From NCBI GenBank assembly GCA_963842335.1, contig CAWJGF010000003.1, forward strand, positions 1 to 64,000: a DNA stretch of 64,000 bases, in the 5' to 3' direction. Shown here piece by piece: positions 23,715-32,140 of this stretch. The first letter of the stretch is position 1. The number at the start of each line of letters is the position of its first letter. The translations under genes and the position numbers were made by a program. Origin of the DNA: PALSA-600 sp963842335 (GTDB taxonomy: Bacteria > Actinomycetota > Thermoleophilia > Gaiellales > Gaiellaceae). The notes beneath the pieces were generated by a model that did no database searches, had not been told where the DNA came from, and was given only the letters and a program-made list of their open reading frames with translations.

Positions 23715-25760
23715 TTAGGCCGGAACCGCCTCACCCTCGCTCTTCGCCGCGTCGATCAGCTTCTGCGCGATGTGCGCCGGCACTTCCTCGTAGCGCAGGA
23801 ACTGCATGTGGTAATCGCCGCGCCCGCCGGTGAGCGAGGTCAACGCCTGGTTGTAGGTGAGCACCTCGGCCATCGGCACCTCGGCCTTGATCGTCGTCAT
23901 CCCGCCGTTCGGCTCCATCCCGTGCAGCCGTCCGCGGCGCGAGTTGAGGTCGCCGTTGATGGCGCCGACCGCCTCGTCCGGCACGGTCACCTCGAGCTCC
24001 ATGATCGGCTCGAGCAGCGTCGGCTGAGCCTTCTCGTAGGCGGTGCGGAAGGCCATTGAGCCTGCGATCTTGAACGCCATTTCCGACGAGTCGACGTTGT
24101 GGTAGCTGCCGTCGACGAGCGTCACGCGCACGCCCTGCACCGGCGCGCCGGCGAGATTGCCGTGCTGCAGCGCTTCCTGGATGCCTTTGTCGACGGCCGG
24201 ACGGAAGTTGTGCGGGATGACCCCGCCGACGATCTTGTCGACGAACTCGTAGCCGACGTGATCATCGAGGGGCTCGACCACGATGTGGCAGTCGCCGAAC
24301 TGCCCGCGGCCGCCGGTCTGCTTCTTGTACTTCCCCTGCGCGCGGGCCTGGCCCTTGATCGTCTCGACGTACGGCACGCGCGGCTGGTGCAACTCCATCT
24401 CGACACCAAAGCGCCGCTTCGCACGGTCGACCGCGACCTCGACATGAACCTGGCTCATGCCCGAGAGGAGCTCCTCGCCCGTCTGCTGGTCGCGCCGCAT
24501 GCGCAGCGTCGGATCCTCCTCAGCGAGCCGGCGGAGCGCCTGGGCGACCTTGTCCTCGTCACCTTTCGTGCGCGGCGTCACCGCGAAGCTCATCACCGGC
24601 TCCGGGAACCCGATCGCCGGCGGCTCGAGGTCGTGCTCGGCGTCGACGAGCACGTCACCCGTCTGTACGTCCTTCAGCTTCGCAACGGCGCCGATGTCGC
24701 CGGCGCCAAAGCCGTCGGCGCGTTCGTGATCCTTGCCCTGCATCGTCATCAGCGCACCGATGCGCTCCTTCGAGTGGTCGCGATGATTCACGAGCGTCGA
24801 GTCGGAGCTGACTTCGCCGGCGTAGACCCGGAAGACCGAGATCCGGCCTGCGAAGGGATCGGCGACCGTCTTGAACACGAAGGCCGCGACCTTCGCGTCG
24901 GTGTCGATCGGTGACCCTTTCTTCATCGGGCTCGGGACGCCCTCGACGATCAGATCGAGCAGCGCATGCGAGCCGAGGTTCTTCGTCGCGACGCCGCAGC
25001 CCACGGGATAGATCTCGTCACGCGTGACCGCGTTCTTCAGCGCGCCCGCAATATCCTCCGCCGGAATCTCCTCGCCCCCGAGGTACCGCTCCATCAGCGC
25101 CTCGTCCGTCTCGACGACCGCATCGAGGAGCTTCGTGCGGTACTCCTCCACGGTGGCGGCCATCTCTTCGGGAATCGAGACGGGATCGCCCTCGCGCCCT
25201 CCATCCGGATCCATGTACGCGCAGTTGTGCAGCAGGTCGACGACGCCCGACAACTCGTGCTCGGAGCCGATCGGCAACTGGATCGCGATGCACCGGTCGG
25301 ACAGTTGCTGCTGGACCGTGCCGAGGACCCGGTAGAAGTCGGCCCGCTCGCGATCGAGCATGTTCACGTAGACGACGCGTGAGAGCTCGAGCTCGTCGGC
25401 GCGGTTCCACACGCGCGCGGTGTTCACCTCGACACCCATTACTGCGGAGATCACGACGAGCGCGCCCTCGACGACGCGCAACGTCGCGACGGTATCGGCC
25501 TGGAAGCCGGAGTCACCCGGCGTATCGATCAGGTTGATCTTTCGACCCTGCCACTCGCAGTTGCAGAGCGCAGCGGACAGCGACATCTGGCGGCGCTGCT
25601 CGTCTTCGTCCCAGTCCGCGACGGTGCTGCCCGCGTCGATCGTGCCCAGCCGGTTCGTCTTTCCCGCCTGGAAGAGCATGGCCTCGACGAGCGAGGTCTT
25701 GCCTGTTCCACGGTGGCCGACGACGGCGACGTTGCGGATCTTCCCGGCTTCGATGGGCAT
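23715..25760 (-). CDS. Elongation factor G-like GTPase (EF-G paralogue)
   Basis: 681 aa from the ATG at 25760, which has GGAGGACTCG before it. All five EF-G domains are present. G1 is VVGHRGTGKTSLVEAML, G3 is LIDTPGDSGFQADTVATLR, and G4 is NMLDRERAD where a true EF-G has NKMD. Switch I lacks the RGITI stretch and reads EDEQRRQMSLSAALCNCEW. Domain IV carries KKQTGGRGQFGDCHI and domain V SLTGGRGDYHMQFLRYEEVP. This is the EF-G-like (FusA2-type) branch rather than the translocase fusA, which would sit with the ribosomal genes. Its role is uncertain: a ribosome-associated GTPase with altered GTP handling is likely. Confidence 0.88.
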   Translation of the reverse strand: MPIEAGKIRNVAVVGHRGTGKTSLVEAMLFQAGKTNRLGTIDAGSTVADWDEDEQRRQMSLSAALCNCEWQGRKINLIDTPGDSGFQADTVATLRVVEGALVVISAVMGVEVNTARVWNRADELELSRVVYVNMLDRERADFYRVLGTVQQQLSDRCIAIQLPIGSEHELSGVVDLLHNCAYMDPDGGREGDPVSIPEEMAATVEEYRTKLLDAVVETDEALMERYLGGEEIPAEDIAGALKNAVTRDEIYPVGCGVATKNLGSHALLDLIVEGVPSPMKKGSPIDTDAKVAAFVFKTVADPFAGRISVFRVYAGEVSSDSTLVNHRDHSKERIGALMTMQGKDHERADGFGAGDIGAVAKLKDVQTGDVLVDAEHDLEPPAIGFPEPVMSFAVTPRTKGDEDKVAQALRRLAEEDPTLRMRRDQQTGEELLSGMSQVHVEVAVDRAKRRFGVEMELHQPRVPYVETIKGQARAQGKYKKQTGGRGQFGDCHIVVEPLDDHVGYEFVDKIVGGVIPHNFRPAVDKGIQEALQHGNLAGAPVQGVRVTLVDGSYHNVDSSEMAFKIAGSMAFRTAYEKAQPTLLEPIMELEVTVPDEAVGAINGDLNSRRGRLHGMEPNGGMTTIKAEVPMAEVLTYNQALTSLTGGRGDYHMQFLRYEEVPAHIAQKLIDAAKSEGEAVPA

Positions 25761-25815
25761 CGAGTCCTCCTGGGTGCGCGCGGTGCGGGTCGGAGGAATC
25801 CTATTGCGCGAAGAC

Positions 25816-26406
25816 CTACTGCGGCACGAAGGCCAGAGCGAGCACGGCGATCGCGGACGAAACGGCGATGCCGCCGATCGCCGCCGGCGCCGTGCGCTTC
25901 GCGAACCGGCTGAGGAATCCGAGGCCGACTGACGCGACCGACATCCCGACGAGTGCGAGGAACCAGGGATCCGCGCGGTCGGTTCCGGCAAGGAGGCCGT
26001 GCACCGTCGCCGACAGCCAGACGGCGAAGGTCAGGTAGTGGGCACGCCGCCAGAAGCGGTGCGGGATCTGCGGCCGCAGGGCATTCGTGACCCCGACGGC
26101 GGCCATCAATTCGGCAGCCACGATGCCGAGGCCGACCGCGAACGAACGGTAATGGCTCGTGAACGGCACGAGCTCCTGTCCGAGCGAGATCGGAACGACC
26201 TTGTCGAGGAGCAAGGACGCCCCATGGATGGTGACGAAGACCGCCGTGACGATCGTCAGGAACCGGTGGACCTCCTCGACGGCGAATCGCGGCCACACAA
26301 ACGACGCCCGTGCCGACATCGAGAGGCCGAGCACGACCGAGGAGGAGAGCAGCAGGTAGGCGACGATGCCCGCCGAGCGGGCGGTGTACCAGACGGTCGG
26401 GCTCAT
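25816..26406 (-). CDS. Ferric-reductase-like heme membrane protein
   Basis: 196 aa, about six helices. The start ATG at 26406 overlaps the ApbE stop (ATGA). Paired histidines are EEVHRFLTIVTAVFVTIHGA on one helix and IPHRFWRRAHYLTFAVWLSA plus TVHGLL on the next ones. These are the bis-heme layout of the ferric-reductase-like/MsrQ transmembrane superfamily. It should carry electrons across the membrane. No soluble FAD/NAD domain is attached. With ApbE just upstream, electrons may pass to or from a covalently bound flavin protein outside. Confidence 0.82.
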   Translation of the reverse strand: MSPTVWYTARSAGIVAYLLLSSSVVLGLSMSARASFVWPRFAVEEVHRFLTIVTAVFVTIHGASLLLDKVVPISLGQELVPFTSHYRSFAVGLGIVAAELMAAVGVTNALRPQIPHRFWRRAHYLTFAVWLSATVHGLLAGTDRADPWFLALVGMSVASVGLGFLSRFAKRTAPAAIGGIAVSSAIAVLALAFVPQ

Positions 26407-27242
26407 GCCGCGAGCGGTGCGGCCGTCGTGAGCCGCGACCACGCGTTGCTGACGATCACTTCCCCGTCGCGACCCACGAACCGCCCCGCGAGGCCACGCG
26501 AATCGAGCCAGGCAGGCCCGGCGTCGCCCAGCAGCAACGCTGCTTTCGCCGCCACGTCCGCTGCGAGGCAACTACCGGCTGCGACCGTGACGTCGCGCCA
26601 CCGCCCGACGGCCGGCCGGCCGCTTGCCGGATCGATGAGGTGATGCTGGACGAGGCCGCCGCGCACCCAGGTGCGCCGGCCGACGCTCGAGGTGGCGAGC
26701 CCGCCGCCGGTCAGGCGCACCGAGTCGCCGCCGGGGAGCCCGACGTCGAGCGGCACGTTCGTCGCGATGTCGCCGCCCGCGGAGATCCACCCCGCGCCGA
26801 CCCGTGCGAGCGCGTCATCGACCGTCCGGCCTTTCACGACGCCGTTCAGGTCGAGCACGACAGGAGAGGTGCGCAGCAGCATCCGCCCACGGAGGCGAAT
26901 CGATTGGAGGGACTGGACCGCCACGGGCTCGACCGCGCCGCCGTCAAGGGGGAGATCGGCGAAGTCACGGTCGTAACCCGCGGCAGTAATTGCGCCACCG
27001 ACGGCCGGGGTGACCCGTCCGCCGGTGGCGCTGGCTGCGTCGAATGCGAGGGAGAGCATCGACGCGAAGTCCTCCGACACCAGCATCAGGCCGAGGGGAG
27101 CGGCATTGATGCGGTTGAGCTCGGAGGTTGGCAAAAATCGGCTGAAACGGTGGTCGCGCTCCTCGAAGAGCCCGCGCACCCCGACGAGCGACGCATCATC
27201 AGGCAGGACGATCTCGCAGCCCATCGCCGTGAACGTGCTCAC
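26403..27242 (-). CDS. apbE: FAD:protein FMN transferase, ApbE family
   Basis: 279 aa, ATG at 27242. Family marks are TAMGCEIVLPD at the N-terminus, FSRFLPTSELNRINAA, VTPAVGGAITAAGYDRDF, VVLDLNGVVKGRTVDDALAR and WISAGGDIATNVPLDVGLPG (Mg/FAD site), and the late DPASGRPAVGRWRDVTVAAG. ApbE attaches FMN to a Thr/Ser of target proteins by a phosphoester bond, usually outside the cytosol. No signal peptide is seen, so export may be by another route. It sits between a Ser-rich membrane mini-protein and the heme membrane protein, all with 4-bp overlaps. The usual FMN_bind substrate protein is absent here. Confidence 0.88.
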   Translation of the reverse strand: MSTFTAMGCEIVLPDDASLVGVRGLFEERDHRFSRFLPTSELNRINAAPLGLMLVSEDFASMLSLAFDAASATGGRVTPAVGGAITAAGYDRDFADLPLDGGAVEPVAVQSLQSIRLRGRMLLRTSPVVLDLNGVVKGRTVDDALARVGAGWISAGGDIATNVPLDVGLPGGDSVRLTGGGLATSSVGRRTWVRGGLVQHHLIDPASGRPAVGRWRDVTVAAGSCLAADVAAKAALLLGDAGPAWLDSRGLAGRFVGRDGEVIVSNAWSRLTTAAPLAA

Positions 27243-27517
27243 GAGCCGCTGCTCTGGACGAGAGGTGCGCTGTTGTCCGATGGTGCGAGAGAGCTGTCTC
27301 CATAGTCGAACCCGTTCGACTGGGAATCGTCGCCGTAGCTGTAATCGGAGTCCTGCGAGACGACGCTGGTCGTCCGGCCGGTCGAGCTCTTGCCCGTGTG
27401 GCCGGCGCGCGCGACCAGTGCGAAGGCGCCGAAGGCTGCGGTCGAAGCGGCGACGACGACGTACCGCATGAGCCGGAGCTTCCGGTGTGTCGCTTCGAAG
27501 CGAGAGGGCCGTTCCAT
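27239..27517 (-). CDS. Small membrane-anchored protein with Ser/Asp/Tyr-rich tail
   Basis: 92 aa. A basic N-terminus (RPSRFEATHRKLRLMR) is followed by one helix YVVVAASTAAFGAFALVARA and an outside tail of low complexity, rich in Ser, Thr, Asp, Tyr and Gly (STGRTTSVVSQDSDYSYGDD). Its stop overlaps the ApbE start. The place would normally be taken by an FMN-binding protein. It has no FMN_bind domain and no clear D-G-x-S/T-G-A-S/T flavinylation motif. Function unknown; substrate, scaffold or leader are all possible. Confidence 0.62.
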   Translation of the reverse strand: MERPSRFEATHRKLRLMRYVVVAASTAAFGAFALVARAGHTGKSSTGRTTSVVSQDSDYSYGDDSQSNGFDYGDSSLAPSDNSAPLVQSSGS

Positions 27518-27584
27518 GCCCTGAAGCGTTGCACCGGGGCCTAAGCGATCACTAAGACGCGCCTGGCCGCTTGCTGTGGATGCG

Positions 27585-28355
27585 TCAGACTCGAGCGGCG
27601 GCGCCGGCGAGCCGGGCCTTCAGGCGCAGGATCGCCTTCGTGTGCAGCTGCGAGATCCGGGATTCAGTCACGCCGAGCACCTCGCCGATCTCGCGCAGGG
27701 TCAGCTCCTCGTAGTAGTAGAGCGTCACGACGAGCTTCTCCCGCTCCGGCAGGCGAGCGATCGCGTCTGCGAGGGCCTCGCGGAGCTCGGTCGCGTCGAG
27801 CACCTCGGCCGGGCGTGGGCCTGTGGTGTCCTCGATCGTGTCGAGGAGCGAGACCTGATCACCGTCACTCGAGGTCGACCACAGCTCATCGAGTGCTGCG
27901 ATCGAGGAGCGCGAGATGTCGGTGAGCGACTCCTCCAGCTCGTCCACCGAGATGCCGATCTTGGCGGCGATCTGCTCGTCGGTGGGAGCAGTCCCGAGTT
28001 TCGCCTCGAGCTCCCCGATCGCGCGCTCGATCTCTCGTGCGCGGGACCGAACCGAGCGGGGCACCCAGTCGAGCGCGCGTAGCTCGTCGATGATCGCACC
28101 CTTGATGCGCGAGATGGCATACGTCTCGAACTTGATGTCGCGATCCGGGTCGTAGCGCTCGATCGCGCCGATCAGGCCGAGCAGTCCGTACGAGACGAGA
28201 TCGCCCTCGTCGACGTGCGCGGGGAGCCCGGAACCGAGACGCCCGGCGACGTACTTCACGAGCGGCGCGTAGGTCAGTATCAGCCGGTCACGAAGCGCCT
28301 TGTCGTTGGTGACTCTGAATTCGTGCCACAGAGTCTTGGTGTCCTCCCCTGCCAC
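27585..28355 (-). CDS. FliA/WhiG-family sigma factor
   Basis: 256 aa, ATG at 28355. Region 1.2/2 reads LWHEFRVTNDKALRDRLILT, VDEGDLVSYGLLGLIGAIER and FETYAISRIKGAIIDELRAL. Region 3 reads LDWVPRSVRSRAREIERAI. Region 4 reads LPEREKLVVTLYYYEELTLR then EIGEVLGVTESRISQLHTKA. In streptomycetes WhiG starts sporulation; in flagellates FliA drives motility genes. No flagellar genes are in view and the linked genes are membrane and redox functions, so the regulon is open. It is preceded on the same strand by a 51-aa membrane protein gene. Confidence 0.9.
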   Translation of the reverse strand: MAGEDTKTLWHEFRVTNDKALRDRLILTYAPLVKYVAGRLGSGLPAHVDEGDLVSYGLLGLIGAIERYDPDRDIKFETYAISRIKGAIIDELRALDWVPRSVRSRAREIERAIGELEAKLGTAPTDEQIAAKIGISVDELEESLTDISRSSIAALDELWSTSSDGDQVSLLDTIEDTTGPRPAEVLDATELREALADAIARLPEREKLVVTLYYYEELTLREIGEVLGVTESRISQLHTKAILRLKARLAGAAARV

Positions 28356-28371
28356 GAGTGCAGAATACGCC

Positions 28372-28527
28372 CTAGCCGCGCGTTTTCCTTAGTGCCGACC
28401 ATGCAAAGGTCGACATCCAGCCCGCGAGAGCCGCCGCGGCGGCCGCGATCACCCACTCCCCGGCGGACGCCGACCAGACTGCGATCAGGCCGAAAGCGAG
28501 CGCGATCGCCGAAAAAAGGCCCACCAT
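28372..28527 (-). CDS. 51-aa two-helix membrane mini-protein
   Basis: A short frame from the ATG at 28527 (a GTG lies two codons earlier) to a TAG at 28374-28372: MVGLFSAIALAFGLIAVWSA, a short loop SAGEW, a second helix VIAAAAAALAGWMSTFAWSA and the basic end LRKTRG. Two hydrophobic helices with a positive end are strong signs of a real small membrane protein. It ends 17 bp before the sigma factor start on the same strand and may be co-transcribed with it. No family recognised. Confidence 0.55.
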   Translation of the reverse strand: MVGLFSAIALAFGLIAVWSASAGEWVIAAAAAALAGWMSTFAWSALRKTRG

Positions 28528-28600
28528 GAGCACGCGGCGATGCTACTCGGCGCCCCGGTGGCCCCGCGATGGCGCCGATACAATCGCAGCGCGAAAGCCG

Positions 28601-28673
28601 AGGGGCGTAGCTCAGTTGGTAGAGCGTCGGTCTCCAAAACCGAATGTCGCAGGTTCGAGTCCTGTCGCCCCTG
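28601..28673 (+). tRNA. tRNA-Trp (CCA)
   Basis: Acceptor arm AGGGGCG pairs with CGCCCCT (28666-28672), discriminator G at 28673. D arm GCTCAGTTGGTAGAGC, anticodon loop CTCCAAA with anticodon CCA, T arm GCAGGTTCGAGTCCTGT. CCA is not encoded. In many actinobacteria secE and nusG follow this gene; here a truncated hydrolase gene on the other strand follows instead. Confidence 0.95.
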
Positions 28674-28721
28674 TTCTGGGACAGTTCCAAATACGGTTCC
28701 ACTACGTTGATAGTCACTCTC

Positions 28722-29450
28722 TCAGCGGTCGACGCGCTGGCGCAGCCAGTCGAGATTTTCCGTCGTGTCTCGTGCTGGGTCTTGCCCGAAGTGGCCCGCG
28801 ACGTCATCGACCCGTACCTCGCAGCCAGGGATCTGCGAGGCAAGCCAGCGGCCGTGGCCGGGAGGGACGAAGACGTCGGTGAGTCCGTAGCGGAGCAGTA
28901 CGGGAACCTTGATCTCGCTGAGGTCGAAACCCCAAGGTCGAGCCAGGGCGAGCGAGTCATCGACCCACCCTCCGACACCGCCGCGCGTCCACTCAAGCCC
29001 GGACTCGGCAGCCATCTGCGACATCCCGGGAAGCGCCATCACGGCGTCGTCGGATTCGCTGACCTCGAACGCTTCTGTACCGGCTCGGGGATCAGCCCCG
29101 ATGTTTGCGGCTACGTGCTGGCGTTCGCCTTCGAGTTCCTCAGTCAGCGTTCGCTCGTCACCGGCGATCTCCAGCTTGGAAAACCTGACGTTCTCCGGAT
29201 CCATCCCCACGATCCACGCGTCGTACTCCATCCCCCCAACACCGACCGGCGCGGTGCAGACGCTGACTGCTGCACCCACGACTCGATCGGGGAGGCGAGT
29301 TGCACACGCAAGAGCGTGCGGGCCCCCTCCTGACGCACCCGTAACCCCAAAGCGCTCGATACCCAGATGGTCGGCCAACAACACGATGTCGTCGACTTCG
29401 TCAACCACCCGGCGGCCGTGAAGGCGAGGCCCGCCATCAGAAGGGGTTCG
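28722..29450 (-). pseudogene. Alpha/beta hydrolase lacking its N-terminus
   Basis: From about 29450 to a stop at 28722-28724 the frame encodes the last roughly 235 residues of an alpha/beta hydrolase: RRVVDEVDDIVLLADHLGIE, nucleophile elbow FGVTGASGGGPHALACATRL, the cap region, the acid loop LRYGLTDVFVPPGHGRWLAS and the catalytic His in VDDVAGHFGQDPARD. The catalytic triad remains, but the first 60-70 residues (HG oxyanion loop) are missing. Upstream sequence belongs to the end of the cyclase gene. No start codon is well placed (a GTG lies inside RRVVDE). Likely a truncated, non-functional copy; a fusion by frameshift to the cyclase is less likely. Confidence 0.65.
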
Positions 29451-29451
29451 T

Positions 29452-31892
29452 TCAGTGGGCGGCCAGGGCGAAGACGACGGCCTCAGCCGGTTCGAGATGA
29501 CGGCCGTCGTCGAATGCCTGCCCAAAAGTCTGTTCGTCCAAGGCGCCACGCAGAGATCTGGAGAGGTTTTCCTCGGCCTGACGCTCGCTCGGCATGGCAG
29601 CGGCTCCCGTCTGCTCGCGAAGTGTTTGCGTGGCGGCAAGCAATGTGCTTGCCCGGCGTGGGTCACCGTCCGTTCAGCGAGACGCGCGAACACCGATAGG
29701 CAGGCCGCGATCCGCGCCGAACGGTCGAGCGCGCGATAGATGCGGAGAGCGGACGCGACTGCCTCATGAGCGTCCTCGAGTCGCCCCTGTCCGAGTGCCG
29801 CTTCACCGAGTAGGAGCAGCGAGGCAGCGGCACCCGATCGGTTACCGAGGCTCTCGAACAATCCGCCTGCCTCTCTGCATGCCGCTTCCGCAGCTCCGAG
29901 GTGCCCGAGCCCGAGCTCGATCGTCCCAAGGTTGACCAGCGAGACTGCGCACCCGCGTCGGTCGTCCGCTTGTCGAGAGACGGCCAACGCCTCGGCATAC
30001 AGCAGCCGTGCCGCCTCGATCTCGCCCTGAGCCTTCGTTGCATTGCCGAGTCGGTTGAGGGCGTGCGAAAGCCGCTTGCCGTCGTCCAGTGAACGTTCGA
30101 GCAGGACGGCAGTCTCGGCATGTCGGCGAGCCCGTGCATAGTCGGCCTGAGCGTGCTCGAGCGTCGAAAGCGACGCGAACGCCCTTGCCCTGAGGTCAGC
30201 CGGGAGCGCCATGTCTGTCTCGAATCCGGCCTCGAGCCAGCGTCGCGCCTCGCCGAAGGCGCCGCGCATGATCCAGAACTCGGCCGCCAAGGTCGCCAGA
30301 TGCGCGAGCAGCTCTCGCTCGCCTGGCGATGCTCCAGGCGAGCGCAGCGCGAACGTTGTCCTGCTCGTCCGCAAACCATTTCGCTGCGGCATCGTGCGAG
30401 GCATCCCAGAGGGAGCTTTGCAATGCCGTCAAGCGCTGGGCGTAGTGGTGGGCGTGCCGCCGGGCTGTCGCGTCGGCGTCGCCTCCGGACTCGAGCTGTT
30501 CGGTCGCGAACTCGCGGATCGTTTCGAACATTCCGAGCCGGTCGCCCCAGCGTCGAACGAGGCTCTGCTCGATCAGCGACTCGACGTCGTCGAGTGACGC
30601 CGCACACACGGCCTCGGCAGCCTCGAGCTCGAAGCCCCCCACGAAGACGGACAGTCGCGCGAACAGCTCCTGCTCGACCGGCGAAAGCAGCTGGAAGCTC
30701 CACTCGATCGCCGCACGCAGCGTCGCTGGCGGTCCGGGATTGCAAGGAGGCGACTCGTCAGGATTGGCAGCGCCTTGTCCAAACGCTCCAGGAGCTGCTC
30801 AGGTGGAAGCACACGCGTGCGCGCGGCGGCCAGTTCGATCGCCAGCGGGAGACAGTCCAGGCGCCGGCAGATCGCCTCCACGGCCGTGCGGGGCTCTGCG
30901 AGCGCAGCTCGCTGGCAGAAGAGCTCGACAGCTTCACCTTCACTCAGCGGGTCGACCGAGTACTCGCTCTCTCCTGGAACGCGCAAGGTGCACGAGACGT
31001 GACGAGCACGAAGAGTTTTGGACAGTGCTCGACCAGGTCGACCAGCGCTGCCGCCGCCTCGACAACTTGCTCGAAGTTGTCGAGTAGCAGGAGCATCGAG
31101 CTGCGGCCGATGTGAACGTGCAGCTCTGTCTTGGCGCCAATCGTCTCGCCGATCGTCGGCAGAACCAGGTTGGGGTCGGTGAGCGGGGCAAGCGACACCA
31201 GAAGACTCCGTCCTGAAAGCGGCCGACGAGCTCGGTCGCTACTTGCAGCGCAAGCCGAGTCTTGCCGCAACCACCGGCTCCTGTGAGCGTCACAAGTCTC
31301 GATGTTGATGTGAGTCCAGCGACATCGCCGACCTCCTGTTCGCGCCCGATCAAGGGCGACGCGGGCGACGGCAGGTTCGTGACGTTGAGCGAGCGAACCG
31401 GCGGAAACTCGCCGTCGTTCACCTGGTACAGGCGAACCGGCTCGTCGAAGTCCTTCAGACGATGCATGCCGAGATCGCGGAACTCGGCACCCGCGGCCGC
31501 TCGTGCCTTCGCCGACGCGATGATTTGCGCTCCGTGCGCGCCGCGGCGATTCGCGCTCCCTGGTGGACGTCCATGCCGACATAGCCCCCCTCGGCAAGAA
31601 GCGGCTCACCCGTATGCAGACCCATCCTCACGCGCACCGGTCCGTCGCTCAGACCTTCCTGCGCTTCGAGGGCGGCAGCGACCGCGTCTTCGGCGCCGGC
31701 GAACGCGAAGAAGAAGGCGTCCCCCTGGGTGTCCACCTCGATGCCGCCGCGTCGTCCGAACGCCTCTCGCACAACCCGGCGGTGCTGAACCAGCGCGTCC
31801 GCGTAGCCGGCGCCCAGTTCACGCAACAACCGGGTCGACCCCTCGATGTCCGTAAACACGAAGGTGACCGTCCCGGCCGGAAGCTCCCGCAT
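29452..31892 (-). CDS. Class III cyclase-STAND ATPase-TPR regulator, broken by six frameshifts
   Basis: ATG at 31892: MRELPAGTVTFVFTDIEGST starts a class III nucleotidyl cyclase domain (GGIEVDTQGDAFFFAF, VRVRMGLHTGEPLLAEGGYV). Next, SPLIGREQEVGDVAGL and TLTGAGGCGKTRLALQVATE form an NB-ARC/STAND P-loop ATPase with LLLLDNFEQV (Walker B) and RLDCLPLAIELAAARTRVL. The C-terminal third is TPR-like (FGEARRWLEAGFETDMALPA, ALNRLGNATKAQGEIEAARL). One-base breaks lie near 31545, 31203, 30985, 30745, 30325 and 29650. The protein ends ALAAH at 29452, about 810 aa. Such proteins act as cytosolic signal regulators. No in-frame decay is seen between breaks, so errors are as likely as a true pseudogene. Confidence 0.65.
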
Positions 31893-32140
31893 CAACGGAT
31901 CATGCGCCAGCCTCGCGCAGAGTTCCAGCGCCGACCCCAGAGCTTCACCTGAACCGCTCGCTATCGGACCTCGCCCCAAGTGGTGGGCGGGGTGCACGCT
32001 GTCAGCGCAGTGGGCAACTTTCACCAGGTCGATGTCACGCCCGCCGGTCGACGTGCGACGCTCGCAGGATCGCGAGCCTCCTGCTTCAGCTCCTCCCGCT
32101 GGCCATCGTCTGCGCCCTCTCGCCGTGGGCGATCGTCGCC

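Noticed and set aside
23715..25760. EF-G-like gene as a Tet(M)-type ribosomal protection protein or as the main fusA
   Set aside because: G4 and switch I differ, and the context lacks rpsL/rpsG/tuf; it fits the FusA2-like branch better.
6700..31600. Programmed ribosomal frameshifting as explanation for the broken genes
   Set aside because: No slippery heptamers or shared signal at the sites, many unrelated genes, several breaks per gene, and both +1 and -1 directions.
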